Part shown: positions 33,114 through 43,856 of the stretch, one piece after another
How the letters are laid out: every line of letters begins with the position of its first letter
Position numbering within the stretch: the first letter of the stretch is position 1
Source of the DNA: Drosophila miranda
Lineage: Eukaryota; Arthropoda; Insecta; Diptera; Drosophilidae
Reading direction: 5' to 3'
DNA: 64,000 nucleotides
Assembly (NCBI RefSeq): GCF_003369915.1
Contig: NC_046676.1
Span: forward strand, 3,410,001-3,474,000
Notes under the pieces: generated by a model
The model's database searches: none
What the model saw: the letters and a program-made list of their open reading frames with translations, nothing else
Told to the model about the DNA's origin: nothing
Position numbers and translations under genes: made by a program

Positions 33114-34210
33114 CGAGGGGGAACGTTGTGAGTTGCTGCGGACACCGCAACTCTACAGTTATACCCGATACTAAGTCAGTATGGCTCTCCTCCGGCAGAC
33201 GCCGCTAATATTAAACGACACGACAAAGAGTGCGTGCGAGAGAGACAGAAAATCAGTCTGAGCGTGACGTCGGGCGCTGCATAGCCACTGCAAATTGATT
33301 TGTTCCTATTGGCTATAAAAATGATCTGATCTGATCCAGATTCAGCAATCTGATAGATATTGGTCATTATCTATGATTCTGCGTTTTTAGTTTTCTCGAA
33401 TGTGCAATATTGTGGATGCAACAGATTTTCGTCCTTTGTGTGGGCGGAAGGGGGTGGGGCGAAATTTTGAGATACACGTTTTATAGTAAGATCTAACAGG
33501 AGTGCGGATACTAAATTTGGTTACTCTAGCCTTAATAGTCTCTGAGATTTTTGAATATCCCCAGATTTTCGTCTTTTGTGTGTGGGCGGAAGGGGGTGTG
33601 GCGAAATTTTGAAACAAACTCGTCTCGGTCCGATATATTAGGAGTGTGGATACCAAATTTGGTTGCTCTAGCTTTTGTAGTCTCTGAGATCTAGGCGCTA
33701 ATGTTTTACTCTAAGCAAAGCCGCCTATGCTACGTGTGTGTTAGAGAGAGACAGGGCGAGAAAAAATGAAATTGTTTTCTTGATGCTGGCTATAATAATT
33801 ATACGATCTGGTTCAGATTTTGCACTCTAGAAGATATAATCATCTTCTACGATTCTGCGTTTTTAGTTTTCTCGTATCGTCGAAATTGTGGATGCCACAG
33901 ATTTTCGCCCTTTGTGGGGGCGGAAGTGGGCGGGGCAAAGTTTTGAAATATTCTTGTAGCAGTGACATATCACAGAAGTCTGGATCCAAAACATCGTTGC
34001 TCTCGCTCTTATAGTCTTTGAGCACTAGGCGCTGAAGGGGACGGACAGACGGACAGACAGACATGGCTCAATCGACTCGGCTATTGATGCTGATCAAGAA
34101 TATATATACTTTATGGGGTCGGAAACGATTCCTTTTGGACGTTACACACATCCACTTTTACCACAAATCTAATATACCCCAATACTCATTTTGAGTATCG
34201 GGTATAAAAA
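33114..34210 (-). mobile_element. DINE-1, full length
   Basis: Complete from CGAGGGGGAACGTTGTGAG to GAGTATCGGGTATAAAAA, with hairpin, subterminal inverted repeat and minisatellite core. It is the undeleted counterpart of 28836-29060 at the left edge of the segmental duplication. Confidence 0.9.
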
Positions 34211-35726
34211 TTACTTTTCATTATAATAATCCATCCAAACATAACATTTCTGAAACAAAACGTTTTTAAATAAATCTTAAAGAAGACGACAATTATGACA
34301 AATGGCAGTTCGTGGAACAATTTTTATACCCGGTACTCGAGAACTTAGGGATATATTAGTTTTGTGGTGGTATATAAAATAAACATGCATATTCTTGGTC
34401 AGCATCGATATGGCTATGTCTGTCAGACCGTCCGAGCTAGAGCAACCAAATTTTGTATCCAGACTCCTTTGATATCACACTGTTACATACATGCTATATA
34501 TGTATTTCAAAATTTCGTTCCGCCCCCACAAAGCACGAATCAGACAACGTGAAAAAGGTTTAAATAAAATGAGTGGGGCAGCATTTATTTTGAAAAATCG
34601 GTAAAAATATGCATCCAAGTTCAAAAATGAACCGATGAATACCAAAATAAAGTCAGTCTAAGATCAGATTCGGTCAGAAAAAGTTAATGACTCGCAATAA
34701 AAACTTCTTTAGGTAGTAACAGAAAAGAACTGAGAAGACAGCGTACGAATGTGACCGAGGAAGAACGGGAATCCGTACGCGAGAGAAGTAAACTTAAAAC
34801 ACAGAGAAATAGCGGGATCCACTGGATTTGAAGGGGAATTCGGCAACGGAAGCGGGATATTGGGAAACTCAATATCGGCAAATAAAAAAAATATTTTATA
34901 CCCACAGGTATTGCATTTGAAAGGTTTAGGGTTTTGTTCATTTCATATCCGTTCTAACACAATGTGCGTAGCGTGGCTGGGCCCGCTAGTATATATTTTA
35001 AATAATTTATTTTTTTTATTATTAATATTAATTAATTAATAATAAATGTGGATTCTATTTTATTTCGCCTTCTTTTTCATCTCTGTCAGCAACTGTTCAC
35101 CGACTCTTCACATGAATAAAATCATACGAATTGAATCTAGCTTATTGAACAACTGTACAAACTGATCGGAAAGAACACATTCATGAAACGCACAGTTTTA
35201 ATGATTTAAAATCAACAACGCACAAAAATACATACATATGTATGTACATACATATTTTCCGATTGAACGTGAACGGTAAATATTCAAGTATTGTTCATGT
35301 ATGAAAGTTTGTGCAATCACCCATGCCGTTCTTCGATTTGCATAGAAATTCAATTTTTGAAATTCTCAACTATAGTGTTACTGTTAAGAACTATGGAACA
35401 ATGTTTTATGTATATGCCTGAAGAATTGCATAATTTATTGATTATGTAAAAAATGGAACTCTATACTATTTCTTGTAAATATGCATACATTTTAAATAAA
35501 AAGAAACTAGAGACAATGAATGGACACAAGTTACTTACAAACAAATTTTCAAAGCTGCGCAGAATACTTAGTAAAATACTTGAGGACTTCACTTAGGCAT
35601 AGTTAGTTGTACAAATAAAAATTGATACACGTAAGTAAAACAAATACCTAACTTAATAATTAAATTAAAATCCTGGCTTAGATATTTATGACGCGACTAA
35701 ATGAATGAGGACTCGCAGTTTTGCAT
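34003..35726. repeat. Segmental duplication, d4-proximal copy
   Basis: Partner of 28861-30576. It continues without a break into the 3' flank of d4 (stop codon at 35790), so this is probably the parental location. Part of it may be d4 3' UTR or downstream DNA. Confidence 0.9.
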
Positions 35727-35789
35727 TTTTCGGAAACTATGAGCATTTGCATTATTCCATTCGTGATTGGAATCTGTAATTATCGTTGT

Positions 35790-37607
35790 TTATTTGTTCT
35801 TGTGAAATTCTTCCATGCAAAGCTTGCAGCTCCAAGATCCTTCTGGTGGAGTAACAAGAGGTGGTGATAGGCAATACATGTGATATCCGCGATCACAATC
35901 GTCGCAGAATAAAAGCTGATCGTCATTATCAGATGTCCCACAAATAGAGCAGTACTTGCATTCTATGCATTGCCAGCGATACCGTTTAACTGATATTATC
36001 ATATTTGCTGTGAACTGTAGGCACGATGGATGACCAGAACGACCACAGTCGGAACAGGAAACAAGCTCCTCCGGCATATTAGTTTTTTTGTTTTCGCGCT
36101 GATCGCCCAAGCAAAAGTCACAGTATGGAGATGGTTGCGCCACTTCTCGTTCAACACGTTGTTTGAGTTTTTTAGGACTAGCGACAGACGCCACCACTGG
36201 CGCTGGTACTGTTGGGTTAGCCGCAGCATAATTAGGAGGTCCAGCAGAGACGTTGGATGTTGCGGCTATGCCCATCCCTGCAATTCCAGCCATGGTTGCC
36301 AAAGGAATCGAGTCATTGGAAGCTCCTGCATCACTTAAAGTCTTGTCGTAAGATGAAGCAATGTTGGTCGGCATTACCAGAGCCGATTGGGAGGTTTCAT
36401 CGTTAATGGGAATGGGCGATGCTGAGTTTGAATGCGATGTATAGAGTCCTGTGGCTGCAGCAGCTGCCGTGTTAGCTGCGTGGGCAACTGCTGCTGCAGC
36501 GGCCGCTGCAGCTGCAGATGTGTTTCCGCTATTTCCACCGCCTCGACGTCTCCGATCGGTTTCCCCATCAGCAGTGTTTTTGCGACGACTGCCTGCAAAA
36601 ATAATCACATTCAGAGATCGTAAAGTCCAAGGTCATGAAATTAGTTACTTACCACCGCCTTTGCGACCACGCTTAGGTGTACCTTCTACATTTGCATTGG
36701 ACCGCCGTGGCCGTGAGCTCCGCTTGCGTTTTCCCCTATTACTGTAAGACTCATCGAAATCGTTATCAGAATCAAAGTCATCTTCATATTCGTCGCCGCC
36801 ATGATGATAGTGGGAAGAGTCTATCTCGTCGTGGAACCACTCCTTTTCGGCATTTGCATGTGAATCTTTACTATCATTGTCTCCCGAAGCACCCATAGAA
36901 TTGCCGTCCGTAGCAGCAATAGCTGAAAGAAAAAATTAATATAATAGTCGAGCGTAGTTTTAAATCATGCCCACACAAAGTGCATTATTTATTGATTCAC
37001 TTTAACCTGTGAAACCGCCAAATGCTCAAATATATAGCATTTGGATTTGTATATTTTACAAATTTCACCAAAATAAAGTGACCATCCTAATGATATTTAC
37101 AACGTGAACAACTAAATTTTTATTGATTTTTGAAACGACTTTAGATAGTCCCTTACCAGCACTTTCAGTCTGATGATGGTCACGTACACTGACTGTACAT
37201 GTTGGTACATGGTGGTGGTGATGTTGTTGATGCTGTTGGTGGTGGGAGTGGGAAAGGTGGTGCTCGCGGTACTGATAGGCACGGTAGCTATGATTTGGGT
37301 TTAGTAAATACTGTCGCTTCGGCTTACGCCAACGAGTTGATGGGTACGTATAAATCTGTCCATGGCGGAATCCTGGCATACGCTGTTTCTTTTTCATGAA
37401 GAGGGCACAGTGTGTCTGCGCAACACCGGTCTGGGGGTCAAGAAATGGCATTCGAAGACGTCTTTCGATACAAAGTCGCGTGTTGAAGTTCTCGCTATTT
37501 TCTAGTATCTCCTTATACCTTTCCTTGTCGTTCAGAAAGTTTTGGATTCTCTCAAAGTTTCCAATGTTTACGACCAATGTTTTTTCAATTTCCGAAGCGG
37601 AAGCCAT
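35790..37607 (-). CDS. d4: d4, requiem/DPF-family double-PHD protein
   Basis: Three exons (37607-37157, 36922-36653, 36592-35790) in consistent phases give 507 aa. The N-terminal requiem/DPF domain contains [20 protein letters not shown] and [20 protein letters not shown] His/Gln-rich linker, an acidic stretch ([15 protein letters not shown]) and a basic nuclear signal ([12 protein letters not shown]) follow. Next comes a long Ala-rich region. Two adjacent C-terminal PHD fingers end the protein: YCDFCLGDQ ... CGRSGHPSC and [19 protein letters not shown] ... GYHMYC. Vertebrate DPF1-3 are subunits of BAF chromatin remodellers that read acylated histone H3 through the double PHD. The C2H2 finger present in vertebrate DPFs is not seen in these exons. 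The segmental duplication begins about 64 bp past the stop codon. Confidence 0.92.
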
Positions 37608-38699
37608 ATTGATGCGGTTGATGTCGGCGTGCGAGCCTTCGACCAGTAGAAAGAAACTAAGTATCGCGAATTAAATGAAATAATTTATCTCAAACTTTCG
37701 GCAATCATTAAAAAAATTGGTTTGATTTAAATGCAAAAACCACGCATTTTTCCCAATTGTATTCGTATGTACAAACAACTTTTTAAAGTACAAAACAAAG
37801 GGACGGGACGCAGAACGAACACACACAAACAAATTAATATTTTCCCGAAGTGGCAACAATACGTTTTTGGTATTCGGATTTCTTACGAATTTGGTATTTA
37901 AACGAAATAAATACCGCGACTTCAAGTAACAACAATAATATGGGGAGGCCCGTAATATGCTTAAAAATCGGGTTCGTCATCAGTTTATGAGAGTAAATGA
38001 ATGCAAATTTAATTTAATATGATATTGAAATTAAACACGGTGCACCATCTTTTACTGCGCTATGTAAACTTTTCGAATGACTTTGACATTTGTGATACGA
38101 TTGACATGAGTAGATCCCTTTGGAGACGCCAATTAAGTAAAATTTAATTTTTTACATTAAGAACATTTTATTTTGAAATGCATAGATTACTTTTGCACAT
38201 TAAACATTTATAAATTTGTTAGATTTTTTTTTGTATAGATTTCGTTTTTAAATTGTGAGGTCATTAAATATTTTCTATTTATATGCATAGACATTAAATA
38301 TTATTTTTAAATAGTCTTTGACCAAGGATATTCTCTGTTAAAAATGCAGATCTGCCAGTTGGAAATACGTATAGATATACGTATTTTATATGGCCTAAGG
38401 AATCAGGAAAACGGAGATTATAATGTAATATTTTGTGCTACTTAGTTTATTTATTTTCTTCTTACATTGCCTCTTTGGTATATCACTTAACTAATTTTTC
38501 GACGGCATACAAGCCAAATAATAGTTTACTGAACGAATATATTTAGGGACTATACATATATACAAATAGTATAACTATCTACAGTTTAAGCGCCACAGGT
38601 TGTCCTATAACAGTGTCTAGACTTAGTTGGTGTTTTCGAAAGGAGTGTCTTTGGTTTGACATCGGTGGGGTTTGGGGCCTGGGTCTTAAGCTGTCTCGG
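37608..38699. other. d4 5' flank and AT-rich intergenic DNA
   Basis: AT-rich; the d4 promoter should lie just above 37607. I see no TATA box and no further gene. Short open frames here lack domains. Confidence 0.35.
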
Positions 38700-39075
38700 T
38701 TAGTGGCGAATGAAAGCCCTCGTTGTTGGAATATATGAGTGTGCCATCAAAGTTTCAATCGTCTGAATGGGGGTCTTGCAATAGAAACACACCTCGGAGT
38801 TCAGCATCTGCTGCATGATGCAGTCGATGAAGTCGCACAACTAATGCCTGCAGGGCGTGAATACTGCCGTGCTTGGCCCAGCAGATGGGACACAGCGAAT
38901 CCTCCGATGGTAGTGTTGTGTCCGAGAACAGAGTCTGCTTCATGCGCTTTACACCGAAACAATGCGCTGTGCATTGAAAATAATCGTTCAGTTGTGTTAA
39001 GTCAATAGGCATATGAAGCTTCAACAAGAAGATGCGCAATACACCACTATAAAGCACACAATTCAGTTTATACAA
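38700..39075 (-). pseudogene. Frameshifted Cys-rich gene relic
   Basis: The minus-strand reading is coherent in one frame from 39075 (MPIDLTQLNDYFQCTAHCF ... SLCPICWAKHGSIHALQ). It becomes coherent in another frame after about 38840 (FIDCIMQQMLNSEVCFYCKT, then IETLMAHSY), reaching a stop at 38700-38702. Paired Cys (CPIC, CFYC) suggest a zinc-binding protein. A one-base frame change near 38835-38850 without splice signals indicates a pseudogene, although a sequencing error is possible. The parent gene was not recognised. Confidence 0.45.
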
Positions 39076-39127
39076 CGAAAATTCCCTGGACGTCTGGTAT
39101 CAAGAAATGGAAACATACCGTTGGTTT

Positions 39128-39187
39128 CGCCTCAACGAAATAAGTAACCGAGAAGTTAGCGAATACGGAGATGACTACTATCAGCAC
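39128..39187 (+). pseudogene. 60-bp copied fragment of the claudin-like gene
   Basis: Identical to 40064-40123 except for one C/T difference, and encodes RLNEISNREVSEYGDDYYQH. It lies 936 bp upstream of its source in the same orientation; similarity stops abruptly at both ends. Confidence 0.9.
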
Positions 39188-39469
39188 TTGATTAATATTG
39201 TGTTCAAAAATTTATCTTAATGAATTCTAAGGGAGAAAATTAAATAAAAATTAATTTTAGAAAGTATGTATAAAAAATACTGTTAAGGAAAATCATTAAA
39301 AATATTTTTTTTTAATTGTAATTTAATTAGTATTTTAAGATTTGATAAGCGGTATTTTTTTTTTTTTGGAACGGTTACACTAAAGGGCGTGTGTTGTTTT
39401 TTATGACGCAAAGGTTTCTTGGGTTGGGTGTTTTTCGTTTGTATAGTCAAACAAATCCCGCGTTCCAAA

Positions 39470-40264
39470 ATGGGGGCGTCAAACCGTAGTACGCAAGTGG
39501 CTCTTTGCATTTCCGCGATTTCATTTCTGCTTTTTATTATTGCGTTTTCAACCCCCTATTGGTTGGTTACAGATGGTCGTTTAGAAAAGCCACGCTTTAC
39601 CAATCTAGGGCTATGGGAAGTGTGCTTCAACGATTTTCAGGATATTCACCGTTTCTACGACAACCCTTTCAATGGATGCATGTGGGTCTTTGAAGAGGAA
39701 TACTACATCATTCATGATTTTCTACTACCGGGATTCTATATAGCGGTGCAGCTATTTGCAACGCTGTGCTTCGTCATGTGCCTTATTGGCCTTCCCCTTA
39801 CACTGGCCTTTTTACGGACTTCTCGCGACGATGATAGATATGTTGTGCTGCTACTGACCATTGGAACTTGCCAAGTGTTGGGCTCAATTTTCGGATTTAT
39901 TGCCGTGGTCATTTTCGGTGCCAAGGGAGACTCTCGTGACTGGATGCCTGGATGGCAGAACAATGACATGGGCTGGTCTTTCGCGTTGGGCGTGGTTGGC
40001 GCTGTGTTGTTGCTACCTGGAGGAATACTTTACATGATTGAAGCTCGACGCGAGCGCTACAAGCGCCTCAACGAAATAAGTAACCGAGAAGTTAGCGAAT
40101 ATGGAGATGACTACTATCAGCACCAGGCAAACGTCGCGACAACCCCCACTGCTCCATCACCGTCTCAATCTTACTTTGCACCAGAGCCAAGCCGCCCACG
40201 TCGTCCTCAGCCTGGACGTACACCAAACACCCAGCCACAGGGAGGAATCCAAACAGATATATAA
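39470..40264 (+). CDS. Claudin/PMP22-type four-transmembrane protein
   Basis: Intronless 264-aa protein starting MGASNRST; an upstream in-frame Met at 39419 is less likely because it would place a hydrophobic run before the first membrane segment. Four membrane segments are visible (about residues 10-30, 90-115, 125-148, 168-190). The first extracellular loop carries the claudin signature: W (PYWLV), GLWEVC, then a second Cys (NGCMWVF). The cytoplasmic tail is Pro/Ser/Arg-rich and ends TDI, a class I PDZ-ligand type. Insect claudin-like proteins (sinuous, megatrachea, kune-kune) build septate junctions and shape the paracellular barrier; which of them, if any, this corresponds to I cannot tell. 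A small piece of its tail is copied upstream at 39128-39187. Confidence 0.82.
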   Translation: MGASNRSTQVALCISAISFLLFIIAFSTPYWLVTDGRLEKPRFTNLGLWEVCFNDFQDIHRFYDNPFNGCMWVFEEEYYIIHDFLLPGFYIAVQLFATLCFVMCLIGLPLTLAFLRTSRDDDRYVVLLLTIGTCQVLGSIFGFIAVVIFGAKGDSRDWMPGWQNNDMGWSFALGVVGAVLLLPGGILYMIEARRERYKRLNEISNREVSEYGDDYYQHQANVATTPTAPSPSQSYFAPEPSRPRRPQPGRTPNTQPQGGIQTDI

Positions 40265-40694
40265 CTGTTAAAGAGGACTCAACTAATCTAAACATATCAA
40301 TACATTTTTAGTACCGTGTCTCGATTAATAATATTAGCTCGATTAATTCCAGCAATTATATTGTCGCTAGATGTAATCATACATTATTGAAACATATCCG
40401 TCCATTAATGCTTACTTTTTCAAATTTTACTACAAATATTTTAAGAACAGAACTTGAAATAAATTATACAAACATTTCAAACTTAAAGTTTTATTTTAAT
40501 CTCAAGTACTATGATGCAGCTTTAAAAAAACTTACAGAGATGTTTCTTATACAATTAATTTATACTAAAGTACTATTGTTTCCTGTCCATGCCTAACAAC
40601 AACTTAATCTTTTTACAATTTAAACACGACGCATTATGTGGGGCTGCCCAAGTTCACTTCGTCGACTAGAAAACTTAGATGTTAAAGATCATGT
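40265..40694. other. Convergent 3' flank (claudin-like / Josephin)
   Basis: AT-rich, with poly(A)-signal-like motifs. It separates two convergently transcribed genes and has no further gene. Confidence 0.4.
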
Positions 40695-41344
40695 TCAATC
40701 TGTTGTTTTATTTATGTCGTGCGATTCTTCTATCCATCGCTGTGGTGATTCATTACAGTCGCTGCGATAACTTACAAGAAAAAGTTCACGCTGCTGTTCC
40801 TTTTCCTTAAGCTGTTCCCGCAAAAAATGGAGCACGTCGGATTCAGTGCCCAACAATTCAGGCTGTCGTAGTTTGGAATCCAGATTATAGTAGTGCTGAC
40901 CTATGCGACGTACAGCTATCCAGTGTCTCTTTCGTAATGGTAATGTTATTGCGCCGATTTTGTAATCTAATGGAATATTAAGTATGAAACCCACAATTTT
41001 ATCCAAGTCAATGCAAGACGGGTCTTTTCGTTTATCAAACCAAAAGGCTTCGCAATGTCTTATCTCTAAGGCAGTCATAATAACATTGATATCATAATTT
41101 CCGAGTCCCAGAAGAGATCGATGAGGATTTATCCACGCGTTCGGACTTAAGTTACTGCAGATATTATCCAGTTCTGCCTTTTGGTAAATATTTTCTGGCA
41201 ATAAAATTGCATGTATCAGAATGCCTTTAAAAGCGTAATACAGTAAAAGGTAACTATCATACCTTGAAATAGATTGTTAAGAGCGTGGAGCGCACATAAC
41301 TGCCTTGTTTGCTTCTCATGATAAATCTTCAAAGTTGTTGGCAT
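40695..41344 (-). CDS. Josephin-domain deubiquitinase (JOSD1/2 type)
   Basis: Two exons, 41344-41263 and 41194-40695 (intron 68 bp, phase 1), giving 193 aa, about the size of JOSD1/2, which consist essentially of one Josephin domain. Catalytic features: HEKQ (Gln12) and LCALHALNNLFQ (Cys17) at the N-terminus; KRHWIAV (His118); YYNLDS (Asp133 in the position of the third catalytic residue). WINPHRSLLGLGNYDINV is another family block. The product is a cysteine protease expected to cleave ubiquitin chains. The start at 41344 is the first Met that gives the conserved domain opening. It is divergently arranged with RNase kappa, sharing a 1.4-kb promoter region. Confidence 0.92.
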
Positions 41345-41371
41345 GGTTGTCTTAATTAATGATGTTCCGAT

Positions 41372-41396
41372 CAGTGTGACCGCGGATTTATCGATA
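41372..41396 (-). promoter_or_regulatory. Motif-1 and DRE-type core promoter elements
   Basis: On the minus strand, TATCGATA (DRE, 41396-41389) is followed by GGTCACACTG (41381-41372), the known fly core-promoter motif bound by M1BP. The pair lies about 28-50 bp above the Josephin start codon, typical of housekeeping, TATA-less promoters. Confidence 0.7.
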
Positions 41397-41398
41397 AA

Positions 41399-41768
41399 AT
41401 ATACCGTCCGACCCTCAGAAATATACCGAAACATACCGCCTAATTTTCAAAATATACCGTAAATATACTGACGAATTCAAGTTCTATTTTACATATTCCT
41501 CGTTTTTGATATTCCGTCGAATATTACTAGCTATATAGAACATTTGGCCATGCCATCATAACTTTATATGATTGATGAATCAATTTTCTACTTGATTGAC
41601 TTAATTTAAATAATAGCTTTTATTGGATTTCTATATAACGTTGAAAATGAAATTTAATAGATTGATGAAACTGGGAAAAATACCATTATATACCGATATA
41701 CCGTAAATATACCGTCGGTTCAATTTTGACCTCAAAAAATACCGAAAAGTATTAAAAATACCGTAAAC
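41399..41768 (-). promoter_or_regulatory. Cluster of Ohler motif 6-like ATACCG repeats
   Basis: ATACCG (CGGTAT on the minus strand) recurs at least nine times, often as AAATATACCGTAAATATACC. It lies between the Josephin start and the RNase kappa gene. The motif matches the fly core-promoter motif KTYRGTATWTTT. The copy number is high for a single promoter. Confidence 0.55.
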
Positions 41769-42723
41769 AATCACCCCGGTCCCGATGCCGATGTTTTCCG
41801 ATGTTTTTGCTGCTACCGATGTTGAGCGATGCATCGATGTTTTGGAAAACAACGGTAGTTTAAATTCATATCATTGCGTATTTCCGGTATATTTGCTGTG
41901 CAGTTCGATCCTAATCTATACAAAATTGCTATGCAATTTTTGCCGTTCTTCCGTTCCCTCTGAACAGGTCAGCGGCTGCTAATTATTATCTCAAAAAAGT
42001 AATAGAATTAATTTAATTAATTTTTGCAAAGCATAGACAAAAAAATACTTTTTTAAAATTTTAGTTTGATCTACAATGAAGGGAAAAGACTGCAATGAAA
42101 GCTATTTCTTTTATGTTAAATATTTTTTAGCTTAGTCTTATTAAATGTAAAAGACTGTTATGAAAGCTCAAGTTTAATTTTTAATTTTTAAGATTTTTTT
42201 GTATAATAATAACGCAATAATAATAATATAATCAAATGGGAAAGTTTTGAACTTGATGGACATCGACATCGATGTTTTCATTTAAATTTGCATCACTTCA
42301 ACATTTTGTATCTCCATATTTTAAATAATCGGTATTCAACCGACTCCCTGAATTATTTATGTAATATGTAATTAAATCATGTAATATGTATTATATGTAT
42401 TATCTGTACATATACGTATATCTGCAATTTATCTTCTTATGCATATTCTTGAGTTTTCTGGAAACTTTCTGTGATATCTATATTTAAGGTGAAATTGAAA
42501 ACTCCAGAAATTTTATGATCTTTGACCCCTGGAAACAACCTAAAAAAATGAATCCGTAAAAAATATACCAAAACTATAACCAGCAGTATTTTACATTTTT
42601 CTATGTACGGTGACACTCAAATTAGGTCACATGATATTCACCTGACGAGTTTTTCTGTGTTTGATGAGAATTTTCTGAGTTTTGCCAAAAATTTACGTAC
42701 AACTAAACCAAAAGTCGGCAAAA
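41769..42723. other. Intergenic region upstream of RNase kappa
   Basis: Several CGATGTTTT-type repeats (41783-41845 and again 42258-42280), then AT-rich DNA. The RNase kappa promoter must be in the last few hundred bases; no TATA box was identified. Confidence 0.35.
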
Positions 42724-43345
42724 TGAAAATCTGTGGTCCAAAATTATCCCTTTGTGGTTTGATTATCTCCGTTTGGGGAATTGTTCAACTGGTGAGTACG
42801 TTGCTTCTTTCAGCCGAATGTCTGTGTTTGTGGTCACACTTGAGAGTCACAAGGTTTCAGTTTATAGTCATGAGTTAATCTACAAATTTAAATTACTTTT
42901 GTTTTAGGTGCTGATGGGGCTGTTTTTCTACATTAATAGTGTTGCCCTTATTGAGGATTTGCCCCTAGATGAGGAGTACCATTCTCTGGAAGATTTTTAT
43001 GCAGCTGCGAATAGAGCGTACAATCAGGTTAGTTTATATCACGGGATAAATCGGTATGCTTGACATTTACATACATATGTATGTACATACTATGTACATG
43101 ACCAGAGCGTTATATGCACACATAAATATATATTTACATGGAATTTAACGATTTCTATGTACATATATATCATATGTACGTAACGCATATTTGAGTTCAA
43201 CCAGTAATGTTTTTGTTGTTGTAACAGTTATTGGTTTTTTTTTCAGAACGCCTACAACTGCTGGATCGCAGCATGCATTTATGTTTTGACATTGTTGCTT
43301 TCTGCACAACAATTCTACATGAACAGCAGAGTAACTGCTAATTAA
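42724..43345 (+). CDS. RNASEK: Ribonuclease kappa / V-ATPase-associated small membrane protein
   Basis: Three exons: 42724-42792, 42908-43027 and 43247-43345, all GT-AG and phase 0, giving 95 aa, the family length. The spliced protein reads MKICGPKLSLCGLIISVWG, then QLVLMGLFFYINSVALIEDL, then an acidic loop (DEEYHSLEDFYAAANRAYNQ), then NAYNCWIAACIYVLTLLLS. Two transmembrane helices flank the loop. RNASEK was described as an endoribonuclease and later as a V-ATPase-associated protein needed for endocytosis. The first exon alone appears as a longer frame that reads into intron 1; the spliced product is the conserved one. Confidence 0.95.
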
Positions 43346-43856
43346 ATATTTCAATTTTAGATTTCCAACTGCTTCTCGTACTCAGTTGTCAATATATAAT
43401 GTACTGGTGTATTCATCAAAGCTTGCACTAAAAGAAAAGTATTGAAATGTTCAGTTGAAGATATTTGTTAAACCCTTTATTTTAATTGTATAATATTCCC
43501 TTACGTGATGTCATTGAAGTATAATTTGAATAATATGTTGTAATCTTTCCACAAAACACCCTATATATACAGTATGCGCATGTAATATATTTGTTTTTGT
43601 TCATAAAATACATTCCGTCTTGGTTTAATTACTGCCAAGTATCTGCAGTAAAGTTGACTTACAATGGGGACAAATGATTCTATTTTAAAATTTTCTTGGA
43701 TTGAATGCAATGGTTATGACAAAGTTTTCGTAGATGTTCTATGACATCCTTTATAGCTCAAATGTTTATGCAAGAATAAATATAAAATAACTTTCATTCG
43801 TATCCTGTTTTGATATCTGAATGGGAAAAATATTTCCTATTTGTTTTACGGAAAGC
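43346..43856. other. RNase kappa 3' flank
   Basis: AT-rich DNA with possible poly(A) signals near 43600-43610; nothing else recognised before the DINE-1. Confidence 0.4.

Noticed and set aside
36451-36747. Ala/Arg-rich + strand frames opposite d4.
   Set aside because: Antisense of the Ala/Gln-repeat and basic exons of d4; no independent evidence.
37671-37925. An 84-codon minus frame upstream of d4.
   Set aside because: No domain and no splice support; likely chance frame in the d4 5' flank.
42603-42878. A 91-codon frame covering the first RNase kappa exon.
   Set aside because: The frame runs through a clear GT-AG intron; only 42724-42792 belongs to the conserved protein.
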